This document shows, in pieces, positions 17,869 through 28,027 of a DNA stretch of 64,000 bases (position 1 is the stretch's first letter; every line of letters begins with the position of its first letter). The notes under the pieces are model-generated. The model had not been told where the DNA came from. It did not search any database and saw only the letters and a list, made by a program, of their open reading frames with translations. Made by a program: the position numbers and the translations under genes. The DNA is from Rhizobium mongolense USDA 1844 (GTDB taxonomy: Bacteria; Pseudomonadota; Alphaproteobacteria; Rhizobiales; Rhizobiaceae): NCBI RefSeq assembly GCF_000419765.1, contig NZ_ATTQ01000004.1:62001-126000 (forward strand). The letters are read 5' to 3'.

Positions 17869-19449
17869 TTACTCTTTCATCGACAGCCAGCGCGTACGGT
17901 GGATGTCCTGCACGTTGTCGACGAAGCCCTCGATCTTTGGCGAGACGACGTTCTTCGAGACGTAGTAGTAGATCGGCAAGGCGGCGGAATCGTCCAGCGC
18001 CAGCTGCTCAGCCTTCTTGAAGATTTCGGCGCGCTTGGCGAGATCCGTCTGCGCGTTGCCTTCCTTGATCAGCTTGTCGTATTCGGGGCTAGACCAGCGG
18101 CCATAGTTCATCTGAACGCCGGTAACGAGCAGGTTCAGGAAGTTGTCCGGATCGTTGTAATCGGCAAGCCAGCCGGCGCGGCCGATTTCCACTTCGCCAC
18201 TTTTCAGCTGATCATAATGTACCTTGGTCTCGGCATTGACGAGTTCGATATTCACGCCGAGCGGCTTCCACATGGCGGCAATCGCCACGGCAATGCGCTT
18301 GTGGTTGTCATTGGTGTTGTACTTGAGCTGTGCCGTTAGTGGATGATCAGGGCCGAAACCTGCTTCCGTAAGCAGTTTCTTCGCTTCGACGACCTTTTCG
18401 CTGTAGGGCAAATCTTTCCAGGAGACGTAGGCCGGCTCGCCGTAGTTGGCCGTACCCGGCGGCACCCACGAATAAGCGGGCAGTTCACCCGTTCCGAGAA
18501 TCTGCGGGCCGATGACCTCGCGATTGATCGCCATGGAAAGAGCCTGGCGGACGCGCTTGTCGCTGAACGGCGGCTTGCTCGAGTTGATCACGTAGTAATA
18601 GAGGCCGGAGAACGGAGCCACGTGGGCCTGACCGGGCAGGTTCTTCTTCATCCATTCGTACTGATCGGTCGGGAAGTCCGTAAGGATGTCGAACTCGCCG
18701 GCGCGGTAGCGCTTCAGCGCGGCTTCCTGGTCTTCAAGCACGAAGAACTTCGCGCCGTCGATCTTCAGATCTTTGACACCATAATATTGGTCGTTCTTGA
18801 CGGTTGTAACGTGCGAGCCAGGCACCCACTCGACGGGCTTGTAGGGGCCGTTGGTGACGATGTTACCGATCTTGACCCAGTCCGCGCCCTTGGCTTCGAC
18901 GACATGTTTCGGCAGCGGGTATGCGGTGTAGTGAGTCAACGCGCCGATGAAATACGGCGTCGGGGCTTCGAGCGTAATCTCGAGCGTCTTATCGTCGATT
19001 GCCTTGACGCCGAGCTGGTTGAAATCGGTGATCTCGCCCTTGTTGATCTTTTCGGCATTCTTGATGGTGAACTGCAGATAGGCGTAGTCGGCGGCATTCT
19101 TCGGGTCCATGAGGCGCTGGAAGGCGAAGACGAAGTCTCCGGCCGTTACCGGCTGGCCGTCGGACCACTTGATGCCGTCGCGCAGCTTGAAGGTGTAGAC
19201 TTTGCCGTCATCCGAGACGGTCCAGCTTTGGGCCTGGCCCGGAATCGGATTGAGCTTAGCATCTTCAGCCACGAGTCCTTCGAAGATGTCGCCGGCAATG
19301 CGATTTTCCCAGTCGCCGGAGAGCTTTTGCGGATCGAGCGATGCCGGATCGCCGCCATTGTGGATATTGAGCGTGACCGCGTGGGCCGAGAAAGCCAGCA
19401 ATGTGCCAAGCATTGCTGAGGCTAGAAATTTTTTCGTTGTATGGGTCAT
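17869..19449 (-). CDS. oppA: Periplasmic oligopeptide-binding protein OppA
   Basis: A 526-residue solute-binding protein of the family 5 type. The signal peptide is residues 1-24 (KKFLASAMLGTLLAFSAHA) without a lipobox cysteine, so the protein is soluble in the periplasm. Family landmarks include NGGDPASLDPQK, the FKLRDGIKWSDGQPVTAGDFVFAF signature region and NINREV-like SMAINREVIGP. The start at 19449 has AAGGTGG in front; an in-frame upstream ATG at 19491 does not. It is the first gene of the oppABCDF operon. Confidence 0.92.
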   Translation of the reverse strand: MTHTTKKFLASAMLGTLLAFSAHAVTLNIHNGGDPASLDPQKLSGDWENRIAGDIFEGLVAEDAKLNPIPGQAQSWTVSDDGKVYTFKLRDGIKWSDGQPVTAGDFVFAFQRLMDPKNAADYAYLQFTIKNAEKINKGEITDFNQLGVKAIDDKTLEITLEAPTPYFIGALTHYTAYPLPKHVVEAKGADWVKIGNIVTNGPYKPVEWVPGSHVTTVKNDQYYGVKDLKIDGAKFFVLEDQEAALKRYRAGEFDILTDFPTDQYEWMKKNLPGQAHVAPFSGLYYYVINSSKPPFSDKRVRQALSMAINREVIGPQILGTGELPAYSWVPPGTANYGEPAYVSWKDLPYSEKVVEAKKLLTEAGFGPDHPLTAQLKYNTNDNHKRIAVAIAAMWKPLGVNIELVNAETKVHYDQLKSGEVEIGRAGWLADYNDPDNFLNLLVTGVQMNYGRWSSPEYDKLIKEGNAQTDLAKRAEIFKKAEQLALDDSAALPIYYYVSKNVVSPKIEGFVDNVQDIHRTRWLSMKE

Positions 19450-19718
19450 ATTGGGCCACCTTTCCAGGCTTTTTTGCCTATTCTTAGTCATTTGTTCCCG
19501 GTTTTTGACCTGTTACGTGCAAGTCAATGCGCACCTTATCGCAAAGGATTGGCGTTGCAACCCCCAATGAAAGAGGGTTGCTCAAGGTGTGGACAAGCTC
19601 GTAGGCGGCGTTTTCTTTGCGATGTGCGTCCCGCCCAAAAGAGGTCACCGGCGCAGTTGTTTTTTGTTTTCCGGGCTTTAGTCTGTGCGCATTTCGAATG
19701 GCGCGGAGAATCCGGCAA

Positions 19719-21356
19719 ATGGCGATACAGGCAGCGGAGTGGTGGCGGGGTGCGGTCATCTATCAGGTTTATCCACGGTCGTTTCAGGATACGAACAGCG
19801 ACGGTCTCGGCGACCTCAAGGGCATTACCCGCCGCCTCCCGCATATCGCCAATCTCGGCGTCGATGCGATCTGGCTCTCGCCCTTCTTCAAATCGCCGAT
19901 GGCTGACATGGGCTACGACGTCTCGGACTACTGCGACGTCGATCCGATCTTCGGGACGCTCGATGATTTCGACGAGATGATGGCTGTCGCCCATTCGCTG
20001 GGGTTAAAGGTCATCATCGACCAGGTGATCTCCCATACGTCCGACCAGCATCCGTGGTTTGTCGAAAGCCGCTCGAGCCGCACGAATCCCAAGGCGGACT
20101 GGTATGTCTGGGCCGACCCGAAGCGCGACGGCACGGCGCCGAACAACTGGCTTTCGATCTTCGGCGGACCGGGCTGGGAATGGGATGGCGTGCGGCGGCA
20201 ATATTACCAGCACAATTTCCTGACCTCGCAGCCGGACCTCAACTTCCACAACACGGAAGTCCAGGATGCGGTGCTGAAGACCGTGAAGTTCTGGCTCGAC
20301 CGCGGGGTCGACGGCTTCCGGCTCGATACGGTCAACTATTACTTCTGCGACAAGCTGCTTCGCGACAATCCGCCCCATGAGCCGGATACGAGCGACGGCG
20401 GTCTCGATGCGCCGGACAGCAACCCCTACGGCATGCAGAACCATCTCCACGACAAGACGCAGCCGGAAAACCTCGATTTCCTGAAGCGCTTCCGGACGCT
20501 GCTCAATCAATATGAAGCGCGAGCGACGGTCGGCGAGGTCGGCGACGGCGCGCGGTCGCTGAAGACTGTCGCGGCCTATACGAGCGGCGGCGACAAGCTG
20601 CACATGTGCTACACCTTCGATCTGCTCGGACCTGACTTCACGGCCGCGCATATCCGCAACTGCGTCGAGACCTTTCAAAAGACGGTTGTCGACGGCTGGG
20701 TGTGCTGGGCCTTCTCCAATCACGACGTCAAGCGCCATGTGAGCCGTTTCGCAAAAGCCGAGGAGGAGCGGCCGATGATCGCCAAGCTGGCAATTTCCGT
20801 GCTGGCGGCGCTGCGCGGCTCGATCTGCCTTTATCAGGGCGAAGAGCTGGGACTTGCCGAAGCGGAACTTGCCTTCGAGGATCTGCGCGATCCTTACGGC
20901 ATCCGCTTCTGGCCCGCCTTCAAGGGTCGCGACGGATGCCGCACGCCGATGCCCTGGGAGGCCGGCAAGGCGCATGCAGGCTTCACCTCGGCAGAGAAAA
21001 GCTGGCTGCCTGTTCCCTACGAGCAGGCAGCCCTTTCCGTCGATACGCAGGAAGAGGACGTAAACTCGGTACTCACTCATTATCGCCAGATGCTGGAATT
21101 CCGGAAGCGGCATCCAGCGTTGCTTGACGGCGATATGGAATTCATCGGTACAAATCAGGATCTCTTGGCATTCACACGCGAGAAGAATGGAGAGAAACTG
21201 CTCTTCGTCTTCAACCTGACCCGCAAGTCTGCGGAGTTCAGATTGGCCGTGGGCATGACGCTTGGCGAGCACGTCGACATGCCGGGCTCTGGCGGATTGG
21301 CTGGCAGGGAGTCGATCCAGCTTGAAGCGCTGAGTGCGCATTGTCACCGGATCTGA
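19719..21356 (+). CDS. aglA: GH13 alpha-glucosidase
   Basis: A 545-residue cytoplasmic alpha-glucosidase of glycoside hydrolase family 13 (oligo-1,6-glucosidase subfamily). It begins with WWRGAVIYQVYPRSFQDTN, and the catalytic residues are visible: nucleophile Asp in GVDGFRLDTVN, acid/base Glu in ATVGEVGD and the transition-state Asp in FSNHD. The start at 19719 (MAIQAAEW) removes a 34-residue unrelated extension. Rhizobial AglA is normally within an agl sugar ABC operon; here no such genes adjoin, so the specific name is a best guess. Divergent from oppA. Confidence 0.85.
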   Translation: MAIQAAEWWRGAVIYQVYPRSFQDTNSDGLGDLKGITRRLPHIANLGVDAIWLSPFFKSPMADMGYDVSDYCDVDPIFGTLDDFDEMMAVAHSLGLKVIIDQVISHTSDQHPWFVESRSSRTNPKADWYVWADPKRDGTAPNNWLSIFGGPGWEWDGVRRQYYQHNFLTSQPDLNFHNTEVQDAVLKTVKFWLDRGVDGFRLDTVNYYFCDKLLRDNPPHEPDTSDGGLDAPDSNPYGMQNHLHDKTQPENLDFLKRFRTLLNQYEARATVGEVGDGARSLKTVAAYTSGGDKLHMCYTFDLLGPDFTAAHIRNCVETFQKTVVDGWVCWAFSNHDVKRHVSRFAKAEEERPMIAKLAISVLAALRGSICLYQGEELGLAEAELAFEDLRDPYGIRFWPAFKGRDGCRTPMPWEAGKAHAGFTSAEKSWLPVPYEQAALSVDTQEEDVNSVLTHYRQMLEFRKRHPALLDGDMEFIGTNQDLLAFTREKNGEKLLFVFNLTRKSAEFRLAVGMTLGEHVDMPGSGGLAGRESIQLEALSAHCHRI

Positions 21357-21402
21357 CGCAGGCGGTCTAAGGGATCACTTCAACGGCTTATCAAAATGCC
21401 TT

Positions 21403-23100
21403 TCACCCGATCAGCACAAACCGATCCACGTCCACCATGCCCCGGTCCGAAATCTTCAGGTGCGGGATCACGGGCAGCGGCAGGAAGGCGAGCTGAAGGA
21501 AGGGCTCTTCCAGCGTGGCGCCGAGCGCGTAGGCTGCCTTTCGGAGATGGTCGAGAGTGTCGCGGACCTTTTCGTAAGGTTCGAGGCTCATCAGGCCGGC
21601 GACGGGGAGGGCGATCTCGCCGGTCACCTTGCCGTCCTCGACGACCACGAAGCCGCCTTTGATTTCGCCGAGGCGGTTGGCCGCGCACGCCATATCATCA
21701 TCGCTGACGCCGACGACACAGATGTTGTGGCTGTCATGGCCGACGGTGGAGGCGATCGCGCCTTTCTTTAGGCCGAAGCCCTGGACGAAGCCGTTGGCGT
21801 GGTTGCCGTTCTTGCCGTGACGCTCGATGACAGCGACCTTGATGATGTCGTTTTCGAGATCGATGCCGGTCTGGTTTCCCTTTGCCGGAAGGCGGTGCCG
21901 GCGAAATTCGGTGATGATCTTGCCGGGGGTGACGCCGATGACCGGCGTCTCGTCTTCGGTGGCCGGGACGCCGAAATGAGCCGCGTTGACGGGTCGCGCC
22001 TTCACGCTGTCGAGACCGACTGGCGCGACCGGCTTGCGGGTGGCGAAGAGCTCATCGCTGACGCGGCGGCCGGCAGAGAAGACGATCTCGGCTTTGCAGC
22101 GCTCCAGGCTATCGATGACGGCGAGATCGGCGCGCCAGCCAGGCGCGATGAGGCCGCGATCCATCAATCCGAAGGCGCGGGCGGCGGAGATCGAGGCGGC
22201 GCGGTAGATCGCAAGCGGATCGACACCACTCGCGATTGCGGTGCGGATCATGTAGTCGAGATGGCCCTGCTCGGCAATGTCGAGCGGATTGCGGTCGTCG
22301 GTGCAGAGCGCGAGATAGGGCGATAGACGCTCGGTGATGATCGGCATCAAGGCCTTCAGGTCCTTCGAGACCGAACCTTCGCGGACGAGAATATGCATGC
22401 CCTTGCTGATCTTTTCGAGGGCCTCTGCTGCGGTCGTGCATTCATGCTCGGTGCGAATTCCGGCCGCGAGGTAGCCGTTGAGGTTTATCCCGCGCAGCAA
22501 CGGCGCGTGGCCGTCGATATGGCTGCCCTGGAACGCTTCTAGCTTTTCCATGCAGACCGGGTCCTTGTGGATCACGCCGGGGAAATTCATGAATTCCGCA
22601 AGGCCGATGACCTTGGGATGATCGCGGAAGGGCAGGAGCTTGTCGATCGGCAAATCCGCCCCAGATGTCTCAAGATGTGTGGCGGGCACGCAGGAGGAGA
22701 GCTGGACGCGGATATCCATGATCGTTTCGAGCGACGAATCGAGGAAGAACTGGATACCCTCGGTGCCGAGCACATTGGCGATCTCGTGCGGATCGCAGAT
22801 GGCCGTGGTGACGCCATAGGGCAGAACGCAGCGGTCGAATTCATGCGGCGTGACGAGCGAGGATTCGATGTGGAGATGCGTGTCGATGAAACCTGGAACG
22901 ACGATCTTGCCGGAGATGACGATCTCGGTTTCTCCCTCATATGTGCCGCAGGTGCCGACGATGCGATCGCTGCCGATGGCGATGTCGGATTCGACCAGCT
23001 CGCCGGTCACGAGATCGAAGAAACGTCCGCCTTTCAAGACGATATCGGCCGGCAGGCGGCCTGTGCCCTGATCGATGAGGCGTTCGAGCTTGGTGGTCAT
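21403..23100 (-). CDS. ade: Adenine deaminase
   Basis: A 565-residue amidohydrolase-superfamily enzyme that converts adenine to hypoxanthine in purine salvage. The metal site motifs are present: [36 protein letters not shown] and LCTDDRNP. The C-terminal ADE-specific domain includes [16 protein letters not shown]. The length agrees with the bacterial Ade family. The start at 23100 is supported by family N-terminus; a frame to 23121 adds seven residues. It follows the LivK-type gene but is separated from it by a terminator, so it has its own promoter. Confidence 0.93.
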   Translation of the reverse strand: MTTKLERLIDQGTGRLPADIVLKGGRFFDLVTGELVESDIAIGSDRIVGTCGTYEGETEIVISGKIVVPGFIDTHLHIESSLVTPHEFDRCVLPYGVTTAICDPHEIANVLGTEGIQFFLDSSLETIMDIRVQLSSCVPATHLETSGADLPIDKLLPFRDHPKVIGLAEFMNFPGVIHKDPVCMEKLEAFQGSHIDGHAPLLRGINLNGYLAAGIRTEHECTTAAEALEKISKGMHILVREGSVSKDLKALMPIITERLSPYLALCTDDRNPLDIAEQGHLDYMIRTAIASGVDPLAIYRAASISAARAFGLMDRGLIAPGWRADLAVIDSLERCKAEIVFSAGRRVSDELFATRKPVAPVGLDSVKARPVNAAHFGVPATEDETPVIGVTPGKIITEFRRHRLPAKGNQTGIDLENDIIKVAVIERHGKNGNHANGFVQGFGLKKGAIASTVGHDSHNICVVGVSDDDMACAANRLGEIKGGFVVVEDGKVTGEIALPVAGLMSLEPYEKVRDTLDHLRKAAYALGATLEEPFLQLAFLPLPVIPHLKISDRGMVDVDRFVLIG

Positions 23101-23183
23101 GGGCATCCTCGTTCTGGCCATCCGTCCGTTATAACCGAAGTGCCGGACAAAGCGCTATAAGCGAGACTGCTCCAGAAATGAAA

Positions 23184-23208
23184 ACCGGGCGCCGATAAGA
23201 CGCCCGGT
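23184..23208 (-). terminator. Intrinsic terminator after the LivK-type gene
   Basis: On the minus strand ACCGGGCG and CGCCCGGT form an 8-base-pair stem with a nine-base loop, followed by TTTCATTT. It begins 24 bases after the stop at 23232. Confidence 0.8.
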
Positions 23209-23231
23209 CAATGGGATTCGACTGTCAGGCC

Positions 23232-24338
23232 TTATTCGGCGGCGACGATCTTGCCGCCTTCCCACTTGTAGAGCGCAAAACTCTGCGAGGTGAGATCGCC
23301 GGTTTCGCCATAAGTGAGCTTGCCGATCGCGGTTGCGATCGGTTCGCCGCTCTTGAGGGCGGCGGCAACAGCTTCGGAGTCTTCGGCGCTGCCAGCCTTC
23401 TCAATGCCGGCCTTGAGGACTTCGACGGCCGCGTAAGCATTCAGCGTGAAGGCTTCGGCCGGGATGTTCTTGGCGGTAAGCGCGTCGGAGGCTGCCTTGG
23501 AGTCAGCGCTCTTCGTCGCATCGGATGCGTTGGTGAAGACGGTGCCTGCAGCAGCTTCCGTCCCGATATTCCAGAATTCGCTGTTCGAGAGGCCGTCACC
23601 GCCGATGATCGTTGCCTTGACGGAAAGATCGGCAAGCTGACGGGCAAGCAGGCCGCCTTCCGGGTGGTAGCCGCCGAAGTAGATCACGTCGACATTTTCG
23701 GCCTTGAGGCGGGTGGTGAGCGCGCTGAAATCCTTGTCGCCGGGGGTGATCGCATCATTGATGACCTCGGTGACACCGCCGGCATTGAGCGTTGCCTTGA
23801 AGGCGTCGGCAAGGCCCTTGCCATAGGCGCCCTTGTCGTTGACGATAGCGACGCGCTTGTCCTTGAAGTTCTTGAGCACGTATTTGCCGGCGACTTCGGC
23901 CTGCTGGTCGTCGCGGCCACAGGTGCGCAGCACATTGGTGAGGCCGCGCTTGGTGAGATCCGGTGCTGTCGCCGTCGGGGTCACCATCAGGATGCCGTTT
24001 TCGGCAAGCACGTCGGAAGCGGGGATGGCGACGCCGGAGGTGACCGGACCGACGACGAAGCGAACGCCTTCGCCGACGAGCTGGTTTGCGGCGGAAACGC
24101 CCTGCTTGGGTTCGCCCGCGTCGTCGGCAGTCTTCAGGACTACCTTTTGGCCGAGGATGCCGCCTTTCTTGTTGATCTCGTCAACGGCGGTCTGCGCGCC
24201 GTTCTTCACCTGGTCGCCATAGGCGGCAACGGGGCCGGTCAGCGGTGCGATCAGGCCGATGGTGATGTCGGCATAGGCAAATGGCGCAAAGGCCAGCGAT
24301 GCGACAAGGGTCGCGCCAGTCAAAGTCTTCAGACTCAT
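23232..24338 (-). CDS. Branched-chain amino acid ABC binding protein (LivK-type)
   Basis: A 368-residue periplasmic binding protein of the leucine/isoleucine/valine family. Signal peptide residues 1-23 ([13 protein letters not shown]), mature start [20 protein letters not shown]. The segments [20 protein letters not shown] and [23 protein letters not shown] are typical. The start at 24338 follows a GGAGAACG site. No permease or ATPase gene adjoins, so it must work with liv genes elsewhere. It is terminated by the hairpin at 23184. Confidence 0.9.
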   Translation of the reverse strand: MSLKTLTGATLVASLAFAPFAYADITIGLIAPLTGPVAAYGDQVKNGAQTAVDEINKKGGILGQKVVLKTADDAGEPKQGVSAANQLVGEGVRFVVGPVTSGVAIPASDVLAENGILMVTPTATAPDLTKRGLTNVLRTCGRDDQQAEVAGKYVLKNFKDKRVAIVNDKGAYGKGLADAFKATLNAGGVTEVINDAITPGDKDFSALTTRLKAENVDVIYFGGYHPEGGLLARQLADLSVKATIIGGDGLSNSEFWNIGTEAAAGTVFTNASDATKSADSKAASDALTAKNIPAEAFTLNAYAAVEVLKAGIEKAGSAEDSEAVAAALKSGEPIATAIGKLTYGETGDLTSQSFALYKWEGGKIVAAE

Positions 24339-24607
24339 TTTCGTTCTCCTTGGGTGGGGCCTTCTGGCCCGCGATGACTGCCGCGACAACGAAACCCGTT
24401 CGTTCAACACCCCAAAGGGATGCGCCAAAAGACGACGGCTACAGTGCGGTCAACGCGCCTTCCGGCCACTTTTGGCTTCGGAAGGCACAGACCAATTTTC
24501 TATGAATTTTGCTGCGATTACGCAAGGAGATAACAAAGTGAGGCCCGTCTTCGGCAAATCCGGGAAGAAACAGGCGTCGATCGCGATTTTTTTTAAGTTT
24601 TCACGAT
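24339..24607. other. Intergenic region with a hairpin, upstream of the LivK-type gene
   Basis: The 269-base gap holds the promoter of the LivK-type gene and the 3' side of the next minus-strand gene. One compound stem is visible: GCCTTCCG (24457-24464) with CGGAAGGC (24479-24486), enclosing GCCA/TGGC. No U-run follows on the minus strand, so its role is unclear. No gene is supported. Confidence 0.45.
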
Positions 24608-25669
24608 CTATCTTGTTGGAAGGGCTCTTTGCAGGAAGGCGACGATCATATCGGCAACTTGCCGATGAATGGCGTTTCGATCCGCGCCCTGACCATCCTT
24701 GCAGACGATGCTTTCGCCCGGAGCTTCCTCCTCAATCAGCGCTGCCGCTCCCGGTTTGCAAGGCTGCATGAAACTGAAATGCAGGGAGCCGGGGACGAGA
24801 GCATAGGAGGTCGTGGCAGAAGGCAGATACTGGGCCAGATAGGCAGAGTCCTTGTTGGTGGCGGCGATATCCGCTTTGGCGGCGGTCTCCTTGTCGACAT
24901 CCTCGGCCGCTCCGAACACGAGCGCTGGCACGCGGGCGGATGCGAGGCTTTGCGGCGTAAGCCCGCGTCCTGGGCCGAGGTCAAGCGTGACGACCGCGCC
25001 GATCCGCCGGTCGCTGAGATCGGCACCCATCGCTAAAGTGGAGGCTGCGTCCCGCCCGAGACCCAACCCCTTGAATATCTTGCAATAGAGAGAGCCGAAC
25101 TGTGTCATGCAATTCGTCATGACATCCTTGGCATCGAAGCGACCCCCGGCAAGTTCGATGACCGTCCATCCGCCGAGCGAATGACCGATGGCAGCGATGC
25201 GGTTGCTCGCAATGCCGCCGGTCAGCTCCCGACGGGAAAGCAACGCGTCGATAACGTGGCTGAGATCGCGCGGGCGCTTCCAGAGAATTACGGCTTCAGG
25301 TGGCCGCATATCGAAGGTGGTAGTGCCGGGGTGGTCGGGGGCTGCGACCACATAGCCCTTGTGGACAAGTTCGCTCGCGAGCCAGGCGAGGTTGCGCCAA
25401 CTACCGCCATAACCGTGTGAAAGAATCACCAGCGGGTGAGGGCCGGTCTCGGCTTCGGCATCCTTGACGACAGGCTGGCCCCTGAAGGCGGGCGTTTCGC
25501 CGAGCAGCACCGGCTCCCGGTCGGTATCGGTGGGATACCAGATGCTGACATGCATGGGGCGGCCGCCCTGTTTGTCCGGCAAGGTCATCTCGCGGAACCC
25601 GACCGCGGCGAATGCCGACTGGGCGGAGAATGAGACGAGCAAGGCGATAAAAAGCATGAACTTGAGCAT
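24608..25669 (-). CDS. Secreted alpha/beta hydrolase (PAF-AH/dienelactone-hydrolase-like)
   Basis: A 353-residue exported hydrolase. The signal peptide spans residues 1-21 (LKFMLFIALLVSFSAQSAFA). The fold markers are LVILSHGYGGSWRNLAWLASEL (oxyanion region), the nucleophile motif AIGHSLGGW and a late His in GSLHFSF. The mature start GFREMTLPDKQGGRPMHVSIWYPT is characteristic of the predicted dienelactone hydrolase/platelet-activating-factor acetylhydrolase group. A GGAGGTTTCC site precedes the ATG at 25669. The substrate is unknown and there is no operon partner. Confidence 0.82.
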   Translation of the reverse strand: MLKFMLFIALLVSFSAQSAFAAVGFREMTLPDKQGGRPMHVSIWYPTDTDREPVLLGETPAFRGQPVVKDAEAETGPHPLVILSHGYGGSWRNLAWLASELVHKGYVVAAPDHPGTTTFDMRPPEAVILWKRPRDLSHVIDALLSRRELTGGIASNRIAAIGHSLGGWTVIELAGGRFDAKDVMTNCMTQFGSLYCKIFKGLGLGRDAASTLAMGADLSDRRIGAVVTLDLGPGRGLTPQSLASARVPALVFGAAEDVDKETAAKADIAATNKDSAYLAQYLPSATTSYALVPGSLHFSFMQPCKPGAAALIEEEAPGESIVCKDGQGADRNAIHRQVADMIVAFLQRALPTR

Positions 25670-25913
25670 GGAAACCTCCGGCTGGAAATGAACTCGTCCT
25701 TCCTGCCGGGAATGTGTGCGGGCGGCGACCCGCAACGCGATCGAGGTCGCCGACTTCGCGGAAATCTCCGCCTCTCATGGATTTGGTTCCATGGAGCGAA
25801 TGCCTGACCACGGCAGCTCTACCGTCAACAGCCGACACCGCGCATTAACTCGGCGGGACGGCGGCTAGGTGGCTGACGCGCTTTGGCAACCGTCCGGGTT
25901 CCCAACGCTCTGG

Positions 25914-26315
25914 CTATCTGCCGTTACACTCGAAGCGACCTTTCATCCAAACCATCATCAGATCATCACCCGCCGCATCATGGGCGGCGGGGTTGGCCTT
26001 CAAAAACCTGCAGAGATCGTCCGCTATTTCTTTGGCGGACACATTTGCCGGAAGGCAAAAGTTCATCCCAACCGATTGGCCAAAGTACGCACCATCGACC
26101 ATTCTTTCAGCTCGAAAGGGCGGCGTTTCGAGATTCCGGCGCGCAAGGTACTCGTCCCGTCCCCACTTCTCTAGCCACCCCGTTACGTAGCCCCTAACGA
26201 ATTCACGAGAGCTCAGACAATCCACGTATAGGGTCCCTCCCATCGAGAAGCCTTCCGGCAGCTTCGACGAGACTGTGGCCACGAACATCGTCGCGATCAG
26301 TAGAGAAATCTGCAT
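25914..26315 (-). CDS. Small secreted Rap1a/Tai-like protein
   Basis: A 133-residue protein with a short hydrophobic N-terminus (MQISLLIATMFVATVSS) that could be an export signal. The body follows the pattern of the Rap1a/Tai immunity domain: an early CLSSREFVRGYVTGW, then FCLPANVSAKEIADDLCRFL, then HDAAGDDLMMVWMKGRFEC with paired cysteines. Founding members protect against type VI secretion amidase effectors, but many family members in Rhizobiales stand alone and have no known role. No effector or secretion gene is adjacent, so an immunity function is not claimed. Confidence 0.65.
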   Translation of the reverse strand: MQISLLIATMFVATVSSKLPEGFSMGGTLYVDCLSSREFVRGYVTGWLEKWGRDEYLARRNLETPPFRAERMVDGAYFGQSVGMNFCLPANVSAKEIADDLCRFLKANPAAHDAAGDDLMMVWMKGRFECNGR

Positions 26316-26361
26316 GGGTTAATTAAGCCTGACGGCAGTATCCGCCCTGCGTTAGCGCGAA

Positions 26362-26400
26362 ACCTCTCCCCACGTGCGGGGGAGAGGTTAAGGTGAGGGC
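26362..26400. repeat. Intergenic palindromic repeat, copy 2
   Basis: ACCTCTCCCC and GGGGAGAGGT form a 10-base-pair hairpin followed by TAAGGTGAGGGC. It is related to the elements at 4281 and 50123 and sits just after the aminotransferase stop, where it could also act as a 3' end structure. Confidence 0.6.
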
Positions 26401-26412
26401 AGTGCGCCGGTC

Positions 26413-27738
26413 TCAAATGTTGTTCTGCAAAATCTCGCGCAGTTTGCCGAAGAGCTCGTCGATGTGCTTCTTTTCGATGATGAGCGGCGGGGAAAGGGCG
26501 ATGATGTCGCCTGTGGTGCGGATCAGCAAGCCGTTCTCATAGGCCCTCAGGAAGGCGGTGAAGGCGCGTTTGGTGGGTTCGCCGGCGATCGGGTCGAGTT
26601 CGATCGCGCCGATCAGACCGGTGTTGCGGATGTCGATGACGTTCGCGCAGTCCTTCAGCGAGTGAAGGGCGTCGGCCCAGTAATCCGAGAGTTCGCCAGC
26701 GCGGGTGAGCAGGCCTTCTTCCTTGTAGGTGTCGAGGGTGGCAAGCGCGGCGGCGGCGGCGATCGGGTTGCCCGAATAGGTGTAGCCGTGGAAAAACTCG
26801 ATCATGTGCTCCGGGCCGTTCATGAAGGCGTCATGAATCTCGGAGGTGACGAAGACAGCCCCCATCGGGATGACGCCGTTGGTGAGGCCCTTGGCGGTGG
26901 TGATGATGTCGGGCTTCACATCGTAGTACTGCGCGGCAAAGGGAGCGCCGAGGCGGCCGAAGCCGGTGATGACTTCGTCGAAGATCAAAAGGATGCCGTG
27001 CTTGGTGCAGATTTCGCGGAGCTTCTGCAGGTAGCCCTTCGGAGGAATGAGAACGCCGGTGGAACCTGCGACCGGCTCGACGATGACAGCGGCGATCGTG
27101 GAGGCGTCATGCAGCGTCACGATGCGCTCCAGCTCGGTTGCGATGTCGCCGCCATGTTCCGGCTCGCCGCGGGTGAAGGTGTTCTTGCCCGGCTGGTGCG
27201 TATGCGGCATGTGGTCGACGCCGGTCAGAAGCGTGCCGAACATCTTGCGGTTGGAGACGATGCCGCCGACCGAGATGCCGCCGAAATTGACGCCGTGATA
27301 GCCGCGTTCGCGGCCGATCAGGCGGAAGCGGGAGCCGTTGCCCTTCACCCGATGGTAGGCCAGGGCCACCTTGAGCGCCGTCTCCACCGACTCGGATCCG
27401 GAGTTGGTGTAGAGGACGTGGTCCATGCCTTCCGGCGCGATATCGACGAGGCGGTTCGCAAGCTCGAAGGCCTTCGGATGGCCGAGCTGGAAGGCCGGGG
27501 CATAATCGAGCTCGCCGGCCTGCTCGCGGATCGCCTCGGTGATCTTCGGCCGGCAGTGGCCGGCATTCACGCACCAGAGACCGGCGGTGCCGTCAAGGAC
27601 CTGACGGCCGTCATGGGTCGTGTAGTACATGTCCTTGGCGCCGACGAACATGCGCGGCTCCTTCTTGAATTGCCGGTTTGCCGTAAAGGGCATCCAGAAG
27701 GCGCGAAGATCGTTCGGTGCATTGAGGCGATTGGACAT
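26413..27738 (-). CDS. Omega-amino acid:pyruvate aminotransferase (class III)
   Basis: A 441-residue PLP-dependent class III transaminase. The N-terminal DLRAFWMPFTANRQFKKEPRM and LDGTAGLWCVNAGH are typical of omega-amino acid (beta-alanine):pyruvate aminotransferases. PLP site elements are TNSGSESVETALK, the Asp in IFDEVITGFGRLG and the Schiff-base Lys in TTAKGLTNG. The start at 27738 has GGAGAAC upstream. It would transfer amino groups from beta-alanine or related amines to pyruvate; exact specificity cannot be read from sequence. Monocistronic. Confidence 0.88.
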   Translation of the reverse strand: MSNRLNAPNDLRAFWMPFTANRQFKKEPRMFVGAKDMYYTTHDGRQVLDGTAGLWCVNAGHCRPKITEAIREQAGELDYAPAFQLGHPKAFELANRLVDIAPEGMDHVLYTNSGSESVETALKVALAYHRVKGNGSRFRLIGRERGYHGVNFGGISVGGIVSNRKMFGTLLTGVDHMPHTHQPGKNTFTRGEPEHGGDIATELERIVTLHDASTIAAVIVEPVAGSTGVLIPPKGYLQKLREICTKHGILLIFDEVITGFGRLGAPFAAQYYDVKPDIITTAKGLTNGVIPMGAVFVTSEIHDAFMNGPEHMIEFFHGYTYSGNPIAAAAALATLDTYKEEGLLTRAGELSDYWADALHSLKDCANVIDIRNTGLIGAIELDPIAGEPTKRAFTAFLRAYENGLLIRTTGDIIALSPPLIIEKKHIDELFGKLREILQNNI

Positions 27739-28027
27739 GCTGTTCTCCTGGCCGTCGCGGGGCCGTCCCCGGGGCTTTGCGCCCATATTTTTACTGTCCG
27801 GTCAAATTATCAGCGCTTCTTGGGGCGTCAAGCCATGGACGCCATCGATGGCGCGTTCCGGCCATTGGCGTATCAAACGCCGCAGCGTTCTCTCAAACAA
27901 CAGAACCGGCAAATCGAGAGATTTGCCGGCCAAAGTTATATTATCGTGCTGAAATACTGCTCACCGTGCCGTTCCGGAGACATCCCTTTGGCAGCACGGC
28001 TTTTTAGCAGACATTATGTCTGCGTTA
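27739..28027. other. Intergenic region with two hairpins
   Basis: Between two minus-strand genes. CCGGCAAATC (27906-27915) and GATTTGCCGG (27920-27929) form a perfect 10-base-pair stem with loop GAGA, plausibly the 3' end of the NolR-like gene. A second structure, CCGTGC (27964-27969) with GCACGG (27994-27999), is followed by TTTTT on the plus strand (28001-28005). The promoter of the aminotransferase must lie here. No coding gene is supported. Confidence 0.45.

Noticed and set aside
20004-21347. 447-codon minus-strand frame across the alpha-glucosidase
   Set aside because: Antisense to a gene with intact catalytic motifs; product has no family features.
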